From the NCBI GenBank assembly GCA_027452205.1, contig DAIDGV010000010.1, forward strand, positions 1-64,000: a stretch of DNA of 64,000 bases. Direction: 5' to 3'. The DNA comes from a candidate division FCPU426 bacterium. GTDB taxonomy: Bacteria; Oederibacteriota; Muellerivitia; Muellerivitales; Muellerivitaceae. Below the pieces are notes generated by a model. It was not told the DNA's origin and did no database searches. It was given only the letters and a program-made list of their open reading frames with translations. This document shows positions 31,800 through 39,970 of this stretch, one piece after another. The first letter of the stretch is position 1. Each line of letters starts with the position of its first letter. A program made the position numbers and the translations under genes.

Positions 31800-32960
31800 A
31801 TGTCGTTCAAAACTAAAAACCTAGGATCACCCGATTTTCTACTGTTCTTCCTCACCGTCGTCTTGATGGTGTCGGGGCTCATCATGATCTATAGCGCCTC
31901 GGCCATATTGGCCCATGACCGCTATGGCAGTTCCTATTACTTCTTCCTGCGCCAACTGCTGTGGATCACGGTGGGTTGCGCGGGGATGTGGGTGGCTTAC
32001 CGGATCGACCTGGAGGCCCTGCGGGCCCTGGCCATTCCGGGTCTATTCCTGGGAGTTCTTCTCATGGCGGCGGTCTGCGTGCCGGGTATCGGACGCACGG
32101 TGGGCGGCGCCCAGCGCTGGTTCCGTCTGGGGCCCTTTTCTTTCCAACCCTCGGAGATCATGAAGATCGTATTGGTGTTCTATTTGGCGGACTCGCTGGA
32201 TCGCCGCCGCAAGATGCTCGACAACTGGCAGTCCCTCATCCCTTACGGTGTCATCACGCTTGTTTGGGCGGCTCTGCTTCAAAAGCAGCATGACTTGGGG
32301 ACCCTGGTCCTTTTAGGACTCGTGACCTTGCTCCTCCTGATCCTCGCGGGGATGCCCTATATCTTTGGTCTCGTTCCCCTGGCGGTGTCGATCCCGGCCA
32401 TCATTTACCTGGTGGAATCGGCCAGCTACCGCATGAAGCGTATCTCGGCCTTCCTCAATCCCTGGGATGATCCGCAAGGCGCGGGCTTCCAACTGATCCA
32501 AAGTCTCATCGCGGTGGGGAATGGCGGTATCACCGGGGTCGGGTTATCGAACAGCACGCAAAAACTTTTTTACTTACCCGCTCCGCATACGGACTTCATT
32601 TTTGCCGTTATCTCGGAAGAGTTGGGTTTGTGGGGCGCGGGCGGGCTGGTCTTCCTATTCGGGGTCTTCGTGCTTCGCGGTTTCAAAGTGGCCGGGGCGG
32701 TCAGCCAGCGCGAGGGCGGAACTTTCCAAGCCCTGCTGGCCTCGGGCATCACGGCGCTCATCGGTTTCCAAGCCATCATGAACCTGGGGGTCGTGACCGG
32801 CCTTCTGCCCACGAAGGGTATCCCTTTGCCGCTCATCTCTTACGGCGGATCGTCCATGGTCTTCACCTTGTTTTCCATCGGCCTTCTCTTCAATATTTCC
32901 TCGGGCGTGAAACTGGTCTCGGCCCCCTCGCGGGTGCCAGGGTCGGCGGTGACAGCGTGA
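31800..32960 (+). CDS. ftsW: Septal peptidoglycan glycosyltransferase FtsW (SEDS)
   Basis: The 386-residue SEDS polymerase with about ten membrane helices. The family signatures are VGGAQRWFRLGPFSFQPSE (about residues 101-119, ending in the conserved Pro-Ser-Glu) and the C-terminal PLISYGGSSMVFTLFSIGLL (about 343-362); a catalytic-loop Asp is expected after GDD-like segments near 225-240. It polymerises lipid II at the septum with FtsI. AAAGAGG precedes the ATG. The 3' end encodes SAVTA and forms a GTGA overlap with the next small ORF. Confidence 0.96.
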   Translation: MSFKTKNLGSPDFLLFFLTVVLMVSGLIMIYSASAILAHDRYGSSYYFFLRQLLWITVGCAGMWVAYRIDLEALRALAIPGLFLGVLLMAAVCVPGIGRTVGGAQRWFRLGPFSFQPSEIMKIVLVFYLADSLDRRRKMLDNWQSLIPYGVITLVWAALLQKQHDLGTLVLLGLVTLLLLILAGMPYIFGLVPLAVSIPAIIYLVESASYRMKRISAFLNPWDDPQGAGFQLIQSLIAVGNGGITGVGLSNSTQKLFYLPAPHTDFIFAVISEELGLWGAGGLVFLFGVFVLRGFKVAGAVSQREGGTFQALLASGITALIGFQAIMNLGVVTGLLPTKGIPLPLISYGGSSMVFTLFSIGLLFNISSGVKLVSAPSRVPGSAVTA

Positions 32961-33277
32961 AAGGCAACGACATGAACGGACATTTAGCTTTGATGAAGTC
33001 TGATAAAGACCGATACGGCCAAACTATTTTGGCTTTTGGCCTCATCAATATTGATCAATGTTTATCAGAGCTAAATTGCTTTTTAGCTTTTGAAGCAAAG
33101 TCGAACGACGATTTAGCTTTGATGAAATCTGATGAATGCCGATACGACGAAAACCAAATGCAAAGGCTGTTTTTGCCACAGATGCAGGGGATACAGGGGA
33201 TAAACAAACATCTTTTGGCTTTTGACTTTCGCCATCCCCTTCATCCCCTGAATCTGTGGCTAAAGAGGGGTTTATGA
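32957..33277 (+). CDS. Repeat-encoded coupling ORF between ftsW and murG (106 aa)
   Basis: Begins at a GTG in the ftsW stop (GTGA) and ends in the ATGA that carries the murG start. It spans a TTTAGCTTTGATGAA-family element (about 32976-33075), a half copy (33111-33150) and a gccacagatgcagggg element (33175-33266). The frames used (LALMKSDKDRYGQT; FLPQMQGIQGINK; PLHPLNLWLKRGL) are the same as in the ORFs around ftsL and ftsI. No known domain. Confidence 0.5.
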   Translation: MKGNDMNGHLALMKSDKDRYGQTILAFGLINIDQCLSELNCFLAFEAKSNDDLALMKSDECRYDENQMQRLFLPQMQGIQGINKHLLAFDFRHPLHPLNLWLKRGL

Positions 33278-34359
33278 GGGTCGTTGTCACCGGCGGTGGC
33301 ACAGGAGGCCACGTTTTTCCGGGGATCGCGGTGGCCCAGGAGCTGCTGAAAGACCCGGCGGTGCAAGTGCTCTTCGTCGGCAAGAAGGGCGGGGTGGAGC
33401 TGAGGTGGGTGACCGAGGCGGGACTGCAGTTCCAAGGGGTGCGGGCCAGCGGGTTTCCCCGGGGCCTGTCGTTGAGGCTCTTCACCTTTTGGTTCGACCT
33501 GGTGGGCGGTTTGCTGGACGCGGGGAAGCTGTTGAAAGAATTCAAACCCTCGGTGGTCTTTGCCACCGGCGGGTATGTGTCGGTGCCGGTCTGTTTCGTG
33601 GCGGTGATGAGAGGGGTCCCGGTGGCCCTCTTGGAGCCTAATGTGGTGCCGGGGTTAGCGGCGAGGTTGTTGGGGATGTTCTCGAAAAAAATTTTTGTGG
33701 GTTTCGAAGGAACGGCAAAAAGCTTTTCGAAAGGACGGACGCTATGGACGGGAATACCGGTGCGGGAAGAGATCAAGACCACGAACAAGGAACAGGGGCT
33801 GAAGGCCTTCGGGCTCAAGCCGGAAGCGATAACGCTGCTCATGATGGGGGGGAGCCAGGGGGCCCATGTGCTGAATCAATATATGACCGACTCCATCGAG
33901 CAATTAGGTCAGGGATCGCATCCCGTGCAGGTCATCCTAATGACGGGTTGGACGGATTATCAAAGCATCGTGGACCGGCTGGAAAAATGCCCGCTCAAGG
34001 TGGTGCTGAGGCCCTTCATCGGGAACATTCACGAGGCCTACGCGGCGGCGGACCTGGTGATAGCCCGGTCGGGAGCCATGACCTGCGCCGAGATATTAAG
34101 CCGCGGGTTGCCCGCGATATTTATTCCATACCCCCACGCTTCGGGGCATCAGGAGAAGAACGCCAGGGTGCTCGAGGCGGGCGGTTCGGCGCTGGTCATC
34201 ACCGAGAAGCAGCTGGAAAGCGAAGCGCTCATCCAGGAGCTGGACAAATTACTAGCCGAACCTTCGGCCTTGAAAGCCATGGGCGAGAAGGCGGGCAAGC
34301 TGGGGCGGCTTGATGCCGCGCAGTTGATCGTGAAAGAACTTTTGAAGTTGGCGGCATGA
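33274..34359 (+). CDS. murG: UDP-GlcNAc:lipid I N-acetylglucosaminyltransferase MurG
   Basis: The 361-residue GT28 enzyme converts lipid I to lipid II on the inner membrane face. Gly-rich loop GGGTGGHVFPGIAVAQ (residues 7-22), FATGGYVSVPV (about 96-106), GGSQGAHVLNQ (about 193-203) and the UDP-GlcNAc site RSGAMTCAEILSRGLPAIFIPYPHASGHQEKNA (about 265-297; C-terminal Gln/Glu residues intact). ATG 33274 follows GAGGGG contributed by the repeat. The stop overlaps a possible ATG of the next gene (ATGA). Confidence 0.96.
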   Translation: MRVVVTGGGTGGHVFPGIAVAQELLKDPAVQVLFVGKKGGVELRWVTEAGLQFQGVRASGFPRGLSLRLFTFWFDLVGGLLDAGKLLKEFKPSVVFATGGYVSVPVCFVAVMRGVPVALLEPNVVPGLAARLLGMFSKKIFVGFEGTAKSFSKGRTLWTGIPVREEIKTTNKEQGLKAFGLKPEAITLLMMGGSQGAHVLNQYMTDSIEQLGQGSHPVQVILMTGWTDYQSIVDRLEKCPLKVVLRPFIGNIHEAYAAADLVIARSGAMTCAEILSRGLPAIFIPYPHASGHQEKNARVLEAGGSALVITEKQLESEALIQELDKLLAEPSALKAMGEKAGKLGRLDAAQLIVKELLKLAA

Positions 34360-34370
34360 AAGGAGGAGAA

Positions 34371-35162
34371 ATGAAAGCGTTGGTCCTTAGCTCACTATTT
34401 TTGTTCGCTGTCGTTGGAACGGTTATGGCCCAAACGCCGACGGATAATACATATCCGGATTTTTCTTACCTCGATAAGACGACCCCTGATTCGTTGAATC
34501 AACCATCGACCCTCAGTTACGGGAAATATGACGCCATGGCTCCTTACGATATTCCTCAGTCGGTTAAGGATGTTTTCGTGGAAAAGATTCGAAAATTATG
34601 GAATTCAAAGGTTCGTTACGCTGTCGACATCAATCACTATTCGCCTGAAGAAGCTAAGGCTTCATTTGGAGAAAATAAATTTCTGAGAGACAACTATCGA
34701 TCCATTGTGAGAGTGGACCTTCCGGCGGATTTTGGGGGCAAACAGCTTTTTGTCTGGCGTCTTCAAGAAAACATTGGTTTTTCTTTGTATTGCGATTATT
34801 TCTTTTTGTTTTTTGACCCGAAAACGGGGAAGTGTTCTGGACGTTTGAAGGCCCTGATTTATGCCAAGGATTTCTTGGTCGTGGATGCGGGCGATCTATT
34901 AGGAAACGGAAGATCGCAGATCGCGGTCAAGAACGAGCTTAGGATTGGCAACAACGGCCGAACAGTCATTCGTTACTACGAAGCGAACGAAGATCTCTCG
35001 ATCAAAGAGGCCTTTGCTTATGAGACGGAAGTTTATATGGATGGTCCGGTGACCGTTCGAGAACCGTTCGATAAGAATTCGAAAGTTTGGCAAGAAAAGA
35101 TAAAGAAATTCGACGCCAACAAAACTGAAGAGGGATTCGAAGCATATGAGGGGAGTAACTGA
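34371..35162 (+). CDS. Exported protein of unknown function inserted between murG and murC
   Basis: A 263-residue protein with a signal peptide (MKALVLSSLFLFAVVGTVMAQ, cleavage after AQA-like site near 21). The rest is soluble and mixed alpha/beta, with SVKDVFVEKIRKLWNSKVRYAVDI, a hydrophobic FSLYCDYFFLFFDPKTGKCSG with two cysteines, and VVDAGDLLGNGRSQIAVKNE, which resembles the D-x-x-G-N-G repeats of FG-GAP-like proteins. No family recognised. The ATG at 34371 has a strong AGGAGGAG; ATG 34356 overlapping murG is an alternative. Codon use is more AT-rich than the Mur genes, which suggests later insertion. Confidence 0.75.
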   Translation: MKALVLSSLFLFAVVGTVMAQTPTDNTYPDFSYLDKTTPDSLNQPSTLSYGKYDAMAPYDIPQSVKDVFVEKIRKLWNSKVRYAVDINHYSPEEAKASFGENKFLRDNYRSIVRVDLPADFGGKQLFVWRLQENIGFSLYCDYFFLFFDPKTGKCSGRLKALIYAKDFLVVDAGDLLGNGRSQIAVKNELRIGNNGRTVIRYYEANEDLSIKEAFAYETEVYMDGPVTVREPFDKNSKVWQEKIKKFDANKTEEGFEAYEGSN

Positions 35163-35164
35163 TC

Positions 35165-36562
35165 ATGGCTATAAAACCAATGGCACAACCTTTTGGCGCG
35201 GTGAAGCGGGTGCATTTTATCGGCATCGGCGGCGCGGGCATGAGCGGTATTGCCGCGGTTCTCTTGAGCCTGCATTACCAAGTGACGGGGTCGGACTTGA
35301 AAGAAACTGAAGTGACCGAGCGCCTCACCCAAATGGGCGCCAAGATCACCTTTGCCCATAAGGCCAATAACGTGGTGGGGGCGGACGTGGTGGTCTATTC
35401 GGCCGCGGTGCCCATGGATAACCCTGAAATTGTCGAAGCCAACAAACGCTCGATCCCTGTTATCGCCCGCACGGAGATGCTGGCGGAGCTGATGCGCCTC
35501 AAGTATGGCATTGCCATCTCCGGCACCCATGGCAAGACCACGACAACTTCCATGACCGGTTTGGTCATGACCGAAGGGAAGCTCGACCCGACGCTGGTCA
35601 TCGGCGGTCAGGTGGATGTGTTCAAGTCGAACGCCAAATTGGGCAAGGGTTCTTATCTCGTGGCCGAGGCCTGCGAGGCTTTTGGCGAGTTCTTCCTGCT
35701 CTCGCCCATGATCTCCATTATCACCAACATCGATGACGACCATTTGGACTATTACGGCTCGGTCGAAAAGGTACGGGAAGCTTTCATCACCTTCGCGAAC
35801 AAAGTGCCTTTCTATGGCTGTGTCATCCTCAATTCGGACGACAAACAGAACAAGATGATCCTTCCGGCCATCAAGCGCCGGGTGGTGACCTATGGTTTGG
35901 ATAAAGAGGCCCAGGTCTCGGCCCGCAATGTGAAGTTGGAAAAGGCGGGGTCCACCTTCGACCTTTATTTTCAAGGCAAGAAACAAGGCCGGGTGAAATT
36001 ACATGTGCCGGGTACCTTCAATATCCAAAATGCTTTAGCGGCTATCGCGGTGGGCTTGGAACTGAAAGTGCCTTTCAAAGCCATTGCCGCCGGTTTGGTG
36101 CGATTCCATGGGGCCCAGCGCCGGTTCGAGTTCAAAGGCACCTATAAAGGCGCGACCGTTATCGACGACTATGCCCATCACCCGACCGCCGTTCACGAAA
36201 CCCTCAAGGCAGCCAAGAATTTCGCGGGCACCAAGAAACTGGTGGTGGTCTTCCAACCCCATCTCTTTTCCCGCACTCAATTATTGCGCGACAAGTTCGG
36301 AAAAGCCTTTGGCGACGCGGACGAGGTGTTGGTCACCGCGGTCTATCCTTCGCGCGAAAAGCCTATCCCGGGCGTGACGGGGAAGACCATCGTGGAAGCG
36401 ATGCGGGAGAACGGCTACAAGCATGCCCAATCCTTCGAGGACAAGAATGCCCTGATGGAATATCTCAAGAACAGCCTGAGCGACAAACATGTGCTGCTCA
36501 CCATGGGCGCCGGGGACGTGTGGAAGATCGGGAACGACCTCGTGCAGAAGCACAAGGGCTGA
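35165..36562 (+). CDS. murC: UDP-MurNAc-L-alanine ligase MurC
   Basis: The 465-residue Mur ligase adds L-Ala to UDP-MurNAc. N-terminal HFIGIGGAGMSGIAAVLL (residues 14-31) binds the nucleotide sugar, the ATP loop is ISGTHGKTTTTSM (about 118-130), followed by EACEAFGEFFLL and NIDDDHLDYYG (about 170-200). DDYAHHPTAVHETL (about 336-349) marks the C-terminal domain. GGGGAG precedes ATG 35165. murB begins 1 nt after the stop. Confidence 0.97.
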   Translation: MAIKPMAQPFGAVKRVHFIGIGGAGMSGIAAVLLSLHYQVTGSDLKETEVTERLTQMGAKITFAHKANNVVGADVVVYSAAVPMDNPEIVEANKRSIPVIARTEMLAELMRLKYGIAISGTHGKTTTTSMTGLVMTEGKLDPTLVIGGQVDVFKSNAKLGKGSYLVAEACEAFGEFFLLSPMISIITNIDDDHLDYYGSVEKVREAFITFANKVPFYGCVILNSDDKQNKMILPAIKRRVVTYGLDKEAQVSARNVKLEKAGSTFDLYFQGKKQGRVKLHVPGTFNIQNALAAIAVGLELKVPFKAIAAGLVRFHGAQRRFEFKGTYKGATVIDDYAHHPTAVHETLKAAKNFAGTKKLVVVFQPHLFSRTQLLRDKFGKAFGDADEVLVTAVYPSREKPIPGVTGKTIVEAMRENGYKHAQSFEDKNALMEYLKNSLSDKHVLLTMGAGDVWKIGNDLVQKHKG

Positions 36563-36563
36563 T

Positions 36564-37541
36564 GTGACGAGCGCGACGCTAGAAAGGCTGAAAGTGGACT
36601 TTAGGGAACTGACACATTTGATCCAGGGCAAGGTGCTGTTGAACCATGCCGTGGCGCCCTACACGACCTACCACTTGGGCGGGCCCGCCGCCGCTTTCGT
36701 CGAACCCCATGATGTGGAGGACCTTTCCCAACTGCTCCATACGCTGAACTGCGGCCAGATACCCCACCTGATGCTGGGCGGCGGCAGTAACGTGCTTTTC
36801 GCCGATGAGGGCTATCAAGGTGTGGTCATCCGTCTGGGCCGCGGTTTTTCCGGCATCCATATCGAAGGCGACAAGGTGCGGGTGAAGGCCGGCACCAAGC
36901 TGGTGACGGTCATGAACAAGGCCCGGGAAGCCGGGTTGGGCGGGGTGGAGTTCTTCGCCGGTATCCCCGGAACCATCGGCGGGGCGGTCGTCGGTAACGC
37001 GGGCGCCAAGAAGGCCTGGATCGGCCCGACCGTTGAGGAATTGACCATCGTGACCCCTCGGGGCGAAGTGAAAAAGCTGACCAAGTCGGAATACCAATAT
37101 AGCTACCGCTACTCGTCCTTGAAACTTTCGGGGAATGTGCTGGTGGAAGTGGTGCTGAAGCTGAAGAAAGAACCCAAAGACGTGATCGAGCAAAAGGTGA
37201 AGGACTATTTCAAGACCCGTCGGGGCAAACAGCCCCGGGTGGAGAAGAACGCGGGTAGTGTTTTCAAGAACCCGGAAGGCAACTTCGCCGGTCGTTTGAC
37301 CGAGTCGCTGGGCCTGAAGGGATTCAAGGTCGGAGGAGCCGAGGTCAGTAAGATCCACGCCAACTTCATCGTCAACACCGGCCGGGCAACCTCTCATGAT
37401 GTGGCGGCCGTGATGCGGGCCATTCAACAACGCGTCATGGCTGAGTACAACATCCAACTAGAACCGGAGATCCTGCCCCTGGGCGATTGGAACTGGGACG
37501 AGATCAAGGACATTTGGTGGAACTTTGAAAAGAACAGTTAG
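36564..37541 (+). CDS. murB: UDP-N-acetylenolpyruvoylglucosamine reductase MurB
   Basis: The 325-residue flavoprotein makes UDP-MurNAc. FAD-binding TTYHLGGPAAAFVEP (about residues 34-48), MLGGGSNVLFADEGYQG (about 70-86), FFAGIPGTIGGAVVGNAGA (about 130-148), and the catalytic Ser in NAGSVFKNPEG (about 229-239). The final NIQLEPEILPLG is typical. The start is GTG at 36564: the frame is open further upstream inside murC but homology begins here. A single nucleotide separates it from murC. Confidence 0.95.
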   Translation: MTSATLERLKVDFRELTHLIQGKVLLNHAVAPYTTYHLGGPAAAFVEPHDVEDLSQLLHTLNCGQIPHLMLGGGSNVLFADEGYQGVVIRLGRGFSGIHIEGDKVRVKAGTKLVTVMNKAREAGLGGVEFFAGIPGTIGGAVVGNAGAKKAWIGPTVEELTIVTPRGEVKKLTKSEYQYSYRYSSLKLSGNVLVEVVLKLKKEPKDVIEQKVKDYFKTRRGKQPRVEKNAGSVFKNPEGNFAGRLTESLGLKGFKVGGAEVSKIHANFIVNTGRATSHDVAAVMRAIQQRVMAEYNIQLEPEILPLGDWNWDEIKDIWWNFEKNS

Positions 37542-37648
37542 AAGTGCGGAGTTGGGAGTTAGGAGTTGAAACTTCTAACTTCTCACTCGAGCGTAGCGAG
37601 GAACTAACTACTAACTTTATTGAACTGTTGACCGAAAAGAGAGTTTGA
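37541..37648. repeat. Palindromic repeat, GGAGTTGGGAGTTAGGAGTT family, with open frame
   Basis: Left arm ggagttgggagttaggagtt, right arms acttctaacttctcac and actaactactaact, with an inner CTCGAGCGTAGCGAG hairpin. A frame from GTG 37544 to TGA 37646-37648 is open through the element, but it has an 18-nt gap to ddl and no stop/start overlap, so it is weaker than the other coupling ORFs. Confidence 0.65.
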
Positions 37649-37666
37649 ACTGAAAGGCAGAGTGTT

Positions 37667-38605
37667 ATGGCGCTAAAGGTGGGCGTGATGATGGGGGGCT
37701 GGAGCCCTGAAAAGAAAATTTCCCTGATGTCGGGGAAGAACGTGGTGGAGGGCCTTCGCCAAGCGGGCCTGAAGGCCGAGCCTTTCCTTTTGACCACCGC
37801 GGACAAGAAAGAAAAACACCTTCAACAGCGTTTGAAGAAAGCCAAGTTCGACGTGGTTTTCATCGCCCTGCACGGCGGTTTTGGCGAGGACGGAAGCCTG
37901 CAAGCGCTCTTGGACGAGTGGCATATCCCTTATACCGGCTCGGGCGCTTTGGCCTGCGGCCTGGCCATGCATAAAGGTTGTTCCAAGCTGGTTTTTGAGG
38001 CCCAGAACATTCCCAGCGCGCCTTGGAAGGCCATCCACAAAAGCGTGAAACCCCAAGACTGGACCAAAGACCTGAAGATCAAGGTGCCTCTGGTGGTGAA
38101 GCCCGCGGATGTGGGTTCGGCTATCGGCGTGACCATCGTGAAGAAGGCTTCGGGCATCAAGCCCGCCATTCGCACCGCATTCAAGAACAGCTCTTGGGCG
38201 ATCGTTGAAAAATTCATTCCGGGTACCGAAGTGACCGCGACCGTCTTGGGCGGAACGGCCCTGCCGGTCATCGAGATCGTGCCGAAGAACGACTTTTACG
38301 ACTTCGACGCCAAATATACTCCCGGCCATTCGGACCATATCGTTCCGGCCCGCATTAGCCCGGCCCAGACCCAGAAGGTAAAGGCTTACGCCCTGAAGGC
38401 GGGGCAGGCGATGGGCTGCGAGGATTACTACCGGGTGGATTTCATCGTACCGAAGAAGGGTGAGCCGCAAATTTTGGAAGTGAACACCGCGCCGGGCATG
38501 ACCAGCACCAGTTTGGTGCCGGACGCCGCCAAGGCGGTGGGTATCTCTTTCCCGCAGTTGTTGAAGACATTGGTGGGAATGGCTTTGAAAAAGGATAAGA
38601 AGTAA
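37667..38605 (+). CDS. ddl: D-alanine-D-alanine ligase
   Basis: The 312-residue ATP-grasp ligase joins two D-Ala for the MurF substrate. VGVMMGGWSPEKKISLMSG (residues 4-22) is the N-terminal signature, HGGFGEDGSLQALL (about 66-79) binds the first D-Ala, VVKPADVGSAIGV (about 143-155) is the ATP-grasp Lys region, and YRVDFIV...ILEVNTAPGMTSTSLVP (about 256-284) holds the Mg ligands and catalytic loop. GAAAGGCAG precedes the ATG. Confidence 0.95.
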   Translation: MALKVGVMMGGWSPEKKISLMSGKNVVEGLRQAGLKAEPFLLTTADKKEKHLQQRLKKAKFDVVFIALHGGFGEDGSLQALLDEWHIPYTGSGALACGLAMHKGCSKLVFEAQNIPSAPWKAIHKSVKPQDWTKDLKIKVPLVVKPADVGSAIGVTIVKKASGIKPAIRTAFKNSSWAIVEKFIPGTEVTATVLGGTALPVIEIVPKNDFYDFDAKYTPGHSDHIVPARISPAQTQKVKAYALKAGQAMGCEDYYRVDFIVPKKGEPQILEVNTAPGMTSTSLVPDAAKAVGISFPQLLKTLVGMALKKDKK

Positions 38606-38609
38606 CAGA

Positions 38610-38735
38610 ATGAACCACAGAGTACACGGAGTACACAGAGTGAGACTTAAGACTTTGATCCATCAAAAAGAAAGAGATTTACTCTGTGAACTCTGTGGCC
38701 CTGAAGGGGCCTGTGGTGAAAGGATTTTGAACTAA
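38610..38735 (+). CDS. Repeat-encoded coupling ORF between ddl and ftsQ (41 aa)
   Basis: An ATG 4 nt after the ddl stop opens a 41-codon frame that ends in TAATG, overlapping the ftsQ start by 1 nt. It is an element of the CACAGAGTACACGGAGTA family, with the same GAAGGGGCCTGTGGTGAAA right end as the murE/murF copy, but it is read in the frame MNHRVHGVHRVRLKT. No known domain. Confidence 0.45.
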   Translation: MNHRVHGVHRVRLKTLIHQKERDLLCELCGPEGACGERILN

Positions 38736-39838
38736 TGCATTACCAGGGTAGTAAAGTTCCCTTGAGCGAGAAGAGCGAGCGCTTCAAAAGCGCGGGTATC
38801 CCCTCGCGCCGTGCCTGGGGACAGACCCGCTACGCGGCCGTCTCTTCGAGACGCCAACAGCCTGAAGAGAAGAAGTTCTCTTTTAAAATGTTGACCCCGG
38901 GCAAGATGTTCAACAGGGCTTCGAAGCCTGAAGTGAAGCCGGTCTCCACTACTTACGCTTTTTACCGGCCCGGCGCCACCGCGGTAGCGGACCTGCCGAT
39001 TGTCAACGAGCGGGCAGACAAACCCTTTTGGGGTACCGGCAAGCTGGATACCCCGGCCTTTTCGGAAAAAGAACATATCTGGAAGATGCCGGCGGTGCAC
39101 CCCAACCGGCTCAAACCCTTGGTGTGGGTGACTGTGATCACTTTTCTGGTGCTGGCAGGCTGGTGGGCCCAGCGCCGGGCCACCGTGGCCTTGCAGGATG
39201 CCGCGGGATTGAAACTGGCGAAAGTGATCGTGGAAGGCGCCCATTATTTGACCCAGGACGAGGTGTTGAAGACCGCGGACCTGACCCTGGGTGTGAGCAT
39301 GTTCAAGGTGAGCCTGGAAGACCTGAACCAAAAACTGTCAAAGCTGAGCTGGGTGGACCGGGTGTTCGTGGAACGCCGGTTGCCTTCCTCCATCCTCATT
39401 TCCGTCCGGGAGCGCAAACCGGTAGCCCTGCTGGATAACGGCATCCTTTACGGGGTGGATAAAGAAGGCCGGATGCTGAACCACTCGGACGCCCTTTTGA
39501 ACGAGGACCTGCCCCTGATCTCGGGAGTGCGGTTCGGCGCGGAGGCGGTGGGGACCACCCTGGCGGCCCAAACCCTGAAACCGGCCCTGGATTTCTTCAC
39601 TTTCATCGGTAAAAAAGACCCGGTGTTGGCCCATGACGTGTCCGAAGTGAACCTTTCGGACGCCGATTCCTTAAGGGTGACCTTCATCAACGGGGTGCAG
39701 GTGACCTTCAATGACACAGTTTCCGAGACGGACCTCAAGCGCATGGCCCTGGTGCTGGCGGACCTGAACGAGAAGGGCAAAAAAGCGGGGACCATGGACT
39801 TCCGTTACCGGGACATGGCCTTTGTAAGGACGAGGTAA
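38735..39838 (+). CDS. ftsQ: Cell division protein FtsQ (DivIB)
   Basis: A 367-residue bitopic division protein. A long cytoplasmic N terminus (about 125 residues, basic) precedes one membrane helix (PLVWVTVITFLVLAGWW, about 128-144). The POTRA domain follows (LAKVIVEGAHYLTQDEVLKTADLTLG..., about 158-230) with VFVERRLPSSILISVRERKPVALL, then the beta domain with a C-terminal FRYRDMAFVR typical of FtsQ. It links FtsL/FtsB to the divisome. The cytoplasmic part is longer than in E. coli FtsQ (about 25 residues). Confidence 0.92.
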   Translation: MHYQGSKVPLSEKSERFKSAGIPSRRAWGQTRYAAVSSRRQQPEEKKFSFKMLTPGKMFNRASKPEVKPVSTTYAFYRPGATAVADLPIVNERADKPFWGTGKLDTPAFSEKEHIWKMPAVHPNRLKPLVWVTVITFLVLAGWWAQRRATVALQDAAGLKLAKVIVEGAHYLTQDEVLKTADLTLGVSMFKVSLEDLNQKLSKLSWVDRVFVERRLPSSILISVRERKPVALLDNGILYGVDKEGRMLNHSDALLNEDLPLISGVRFGAEAVGTTLAAQTLKPALDFFTFIGKKDPVLAHDVSEVNLSDADSLRVTFINGVQVTFNDTVSETDLKRMALVLADLNEKGKKAGTMDFRYRDMAFVRTR

Positions 39839-39842
39839 GGGT

Positions 39843-39965
39843 ATGGCAAACGTTAAACAAAAATCCGCAAGACGGGGAAAACCGATTAAAGTAGTGACGA
39901 TCTGCTTTTCCCCCTGCCGATGCTTCACCGCATCGAAACATAAAAAACACAAGATGGGGAGGTGA
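39843..39965 (+). CDS. Small basic Cys-containing ORF between ftsQ and ftsA (40 aa)
   Basis: ATG 39843, 4 nt after the ftsQ stop, opens 40 codons: MANVKQKSARRGKPIKVVTI, then CFSPCRCF and a Lys/His-rich tail. Its stop lies in the GGGGAGGTGAGG that forms the ftsA ribosome-binding site, so its translation would reach into the ftsA initiation region. No repeat DNA is involved and no family is recognised. It may be a leader peptide or spurious. Confidence 0.4.
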   Translation: MANVKQKSARRGKPIKVVTICFSPCRCFTASKHKKHKMGR

Positions 39966-39970
39966 GGATA

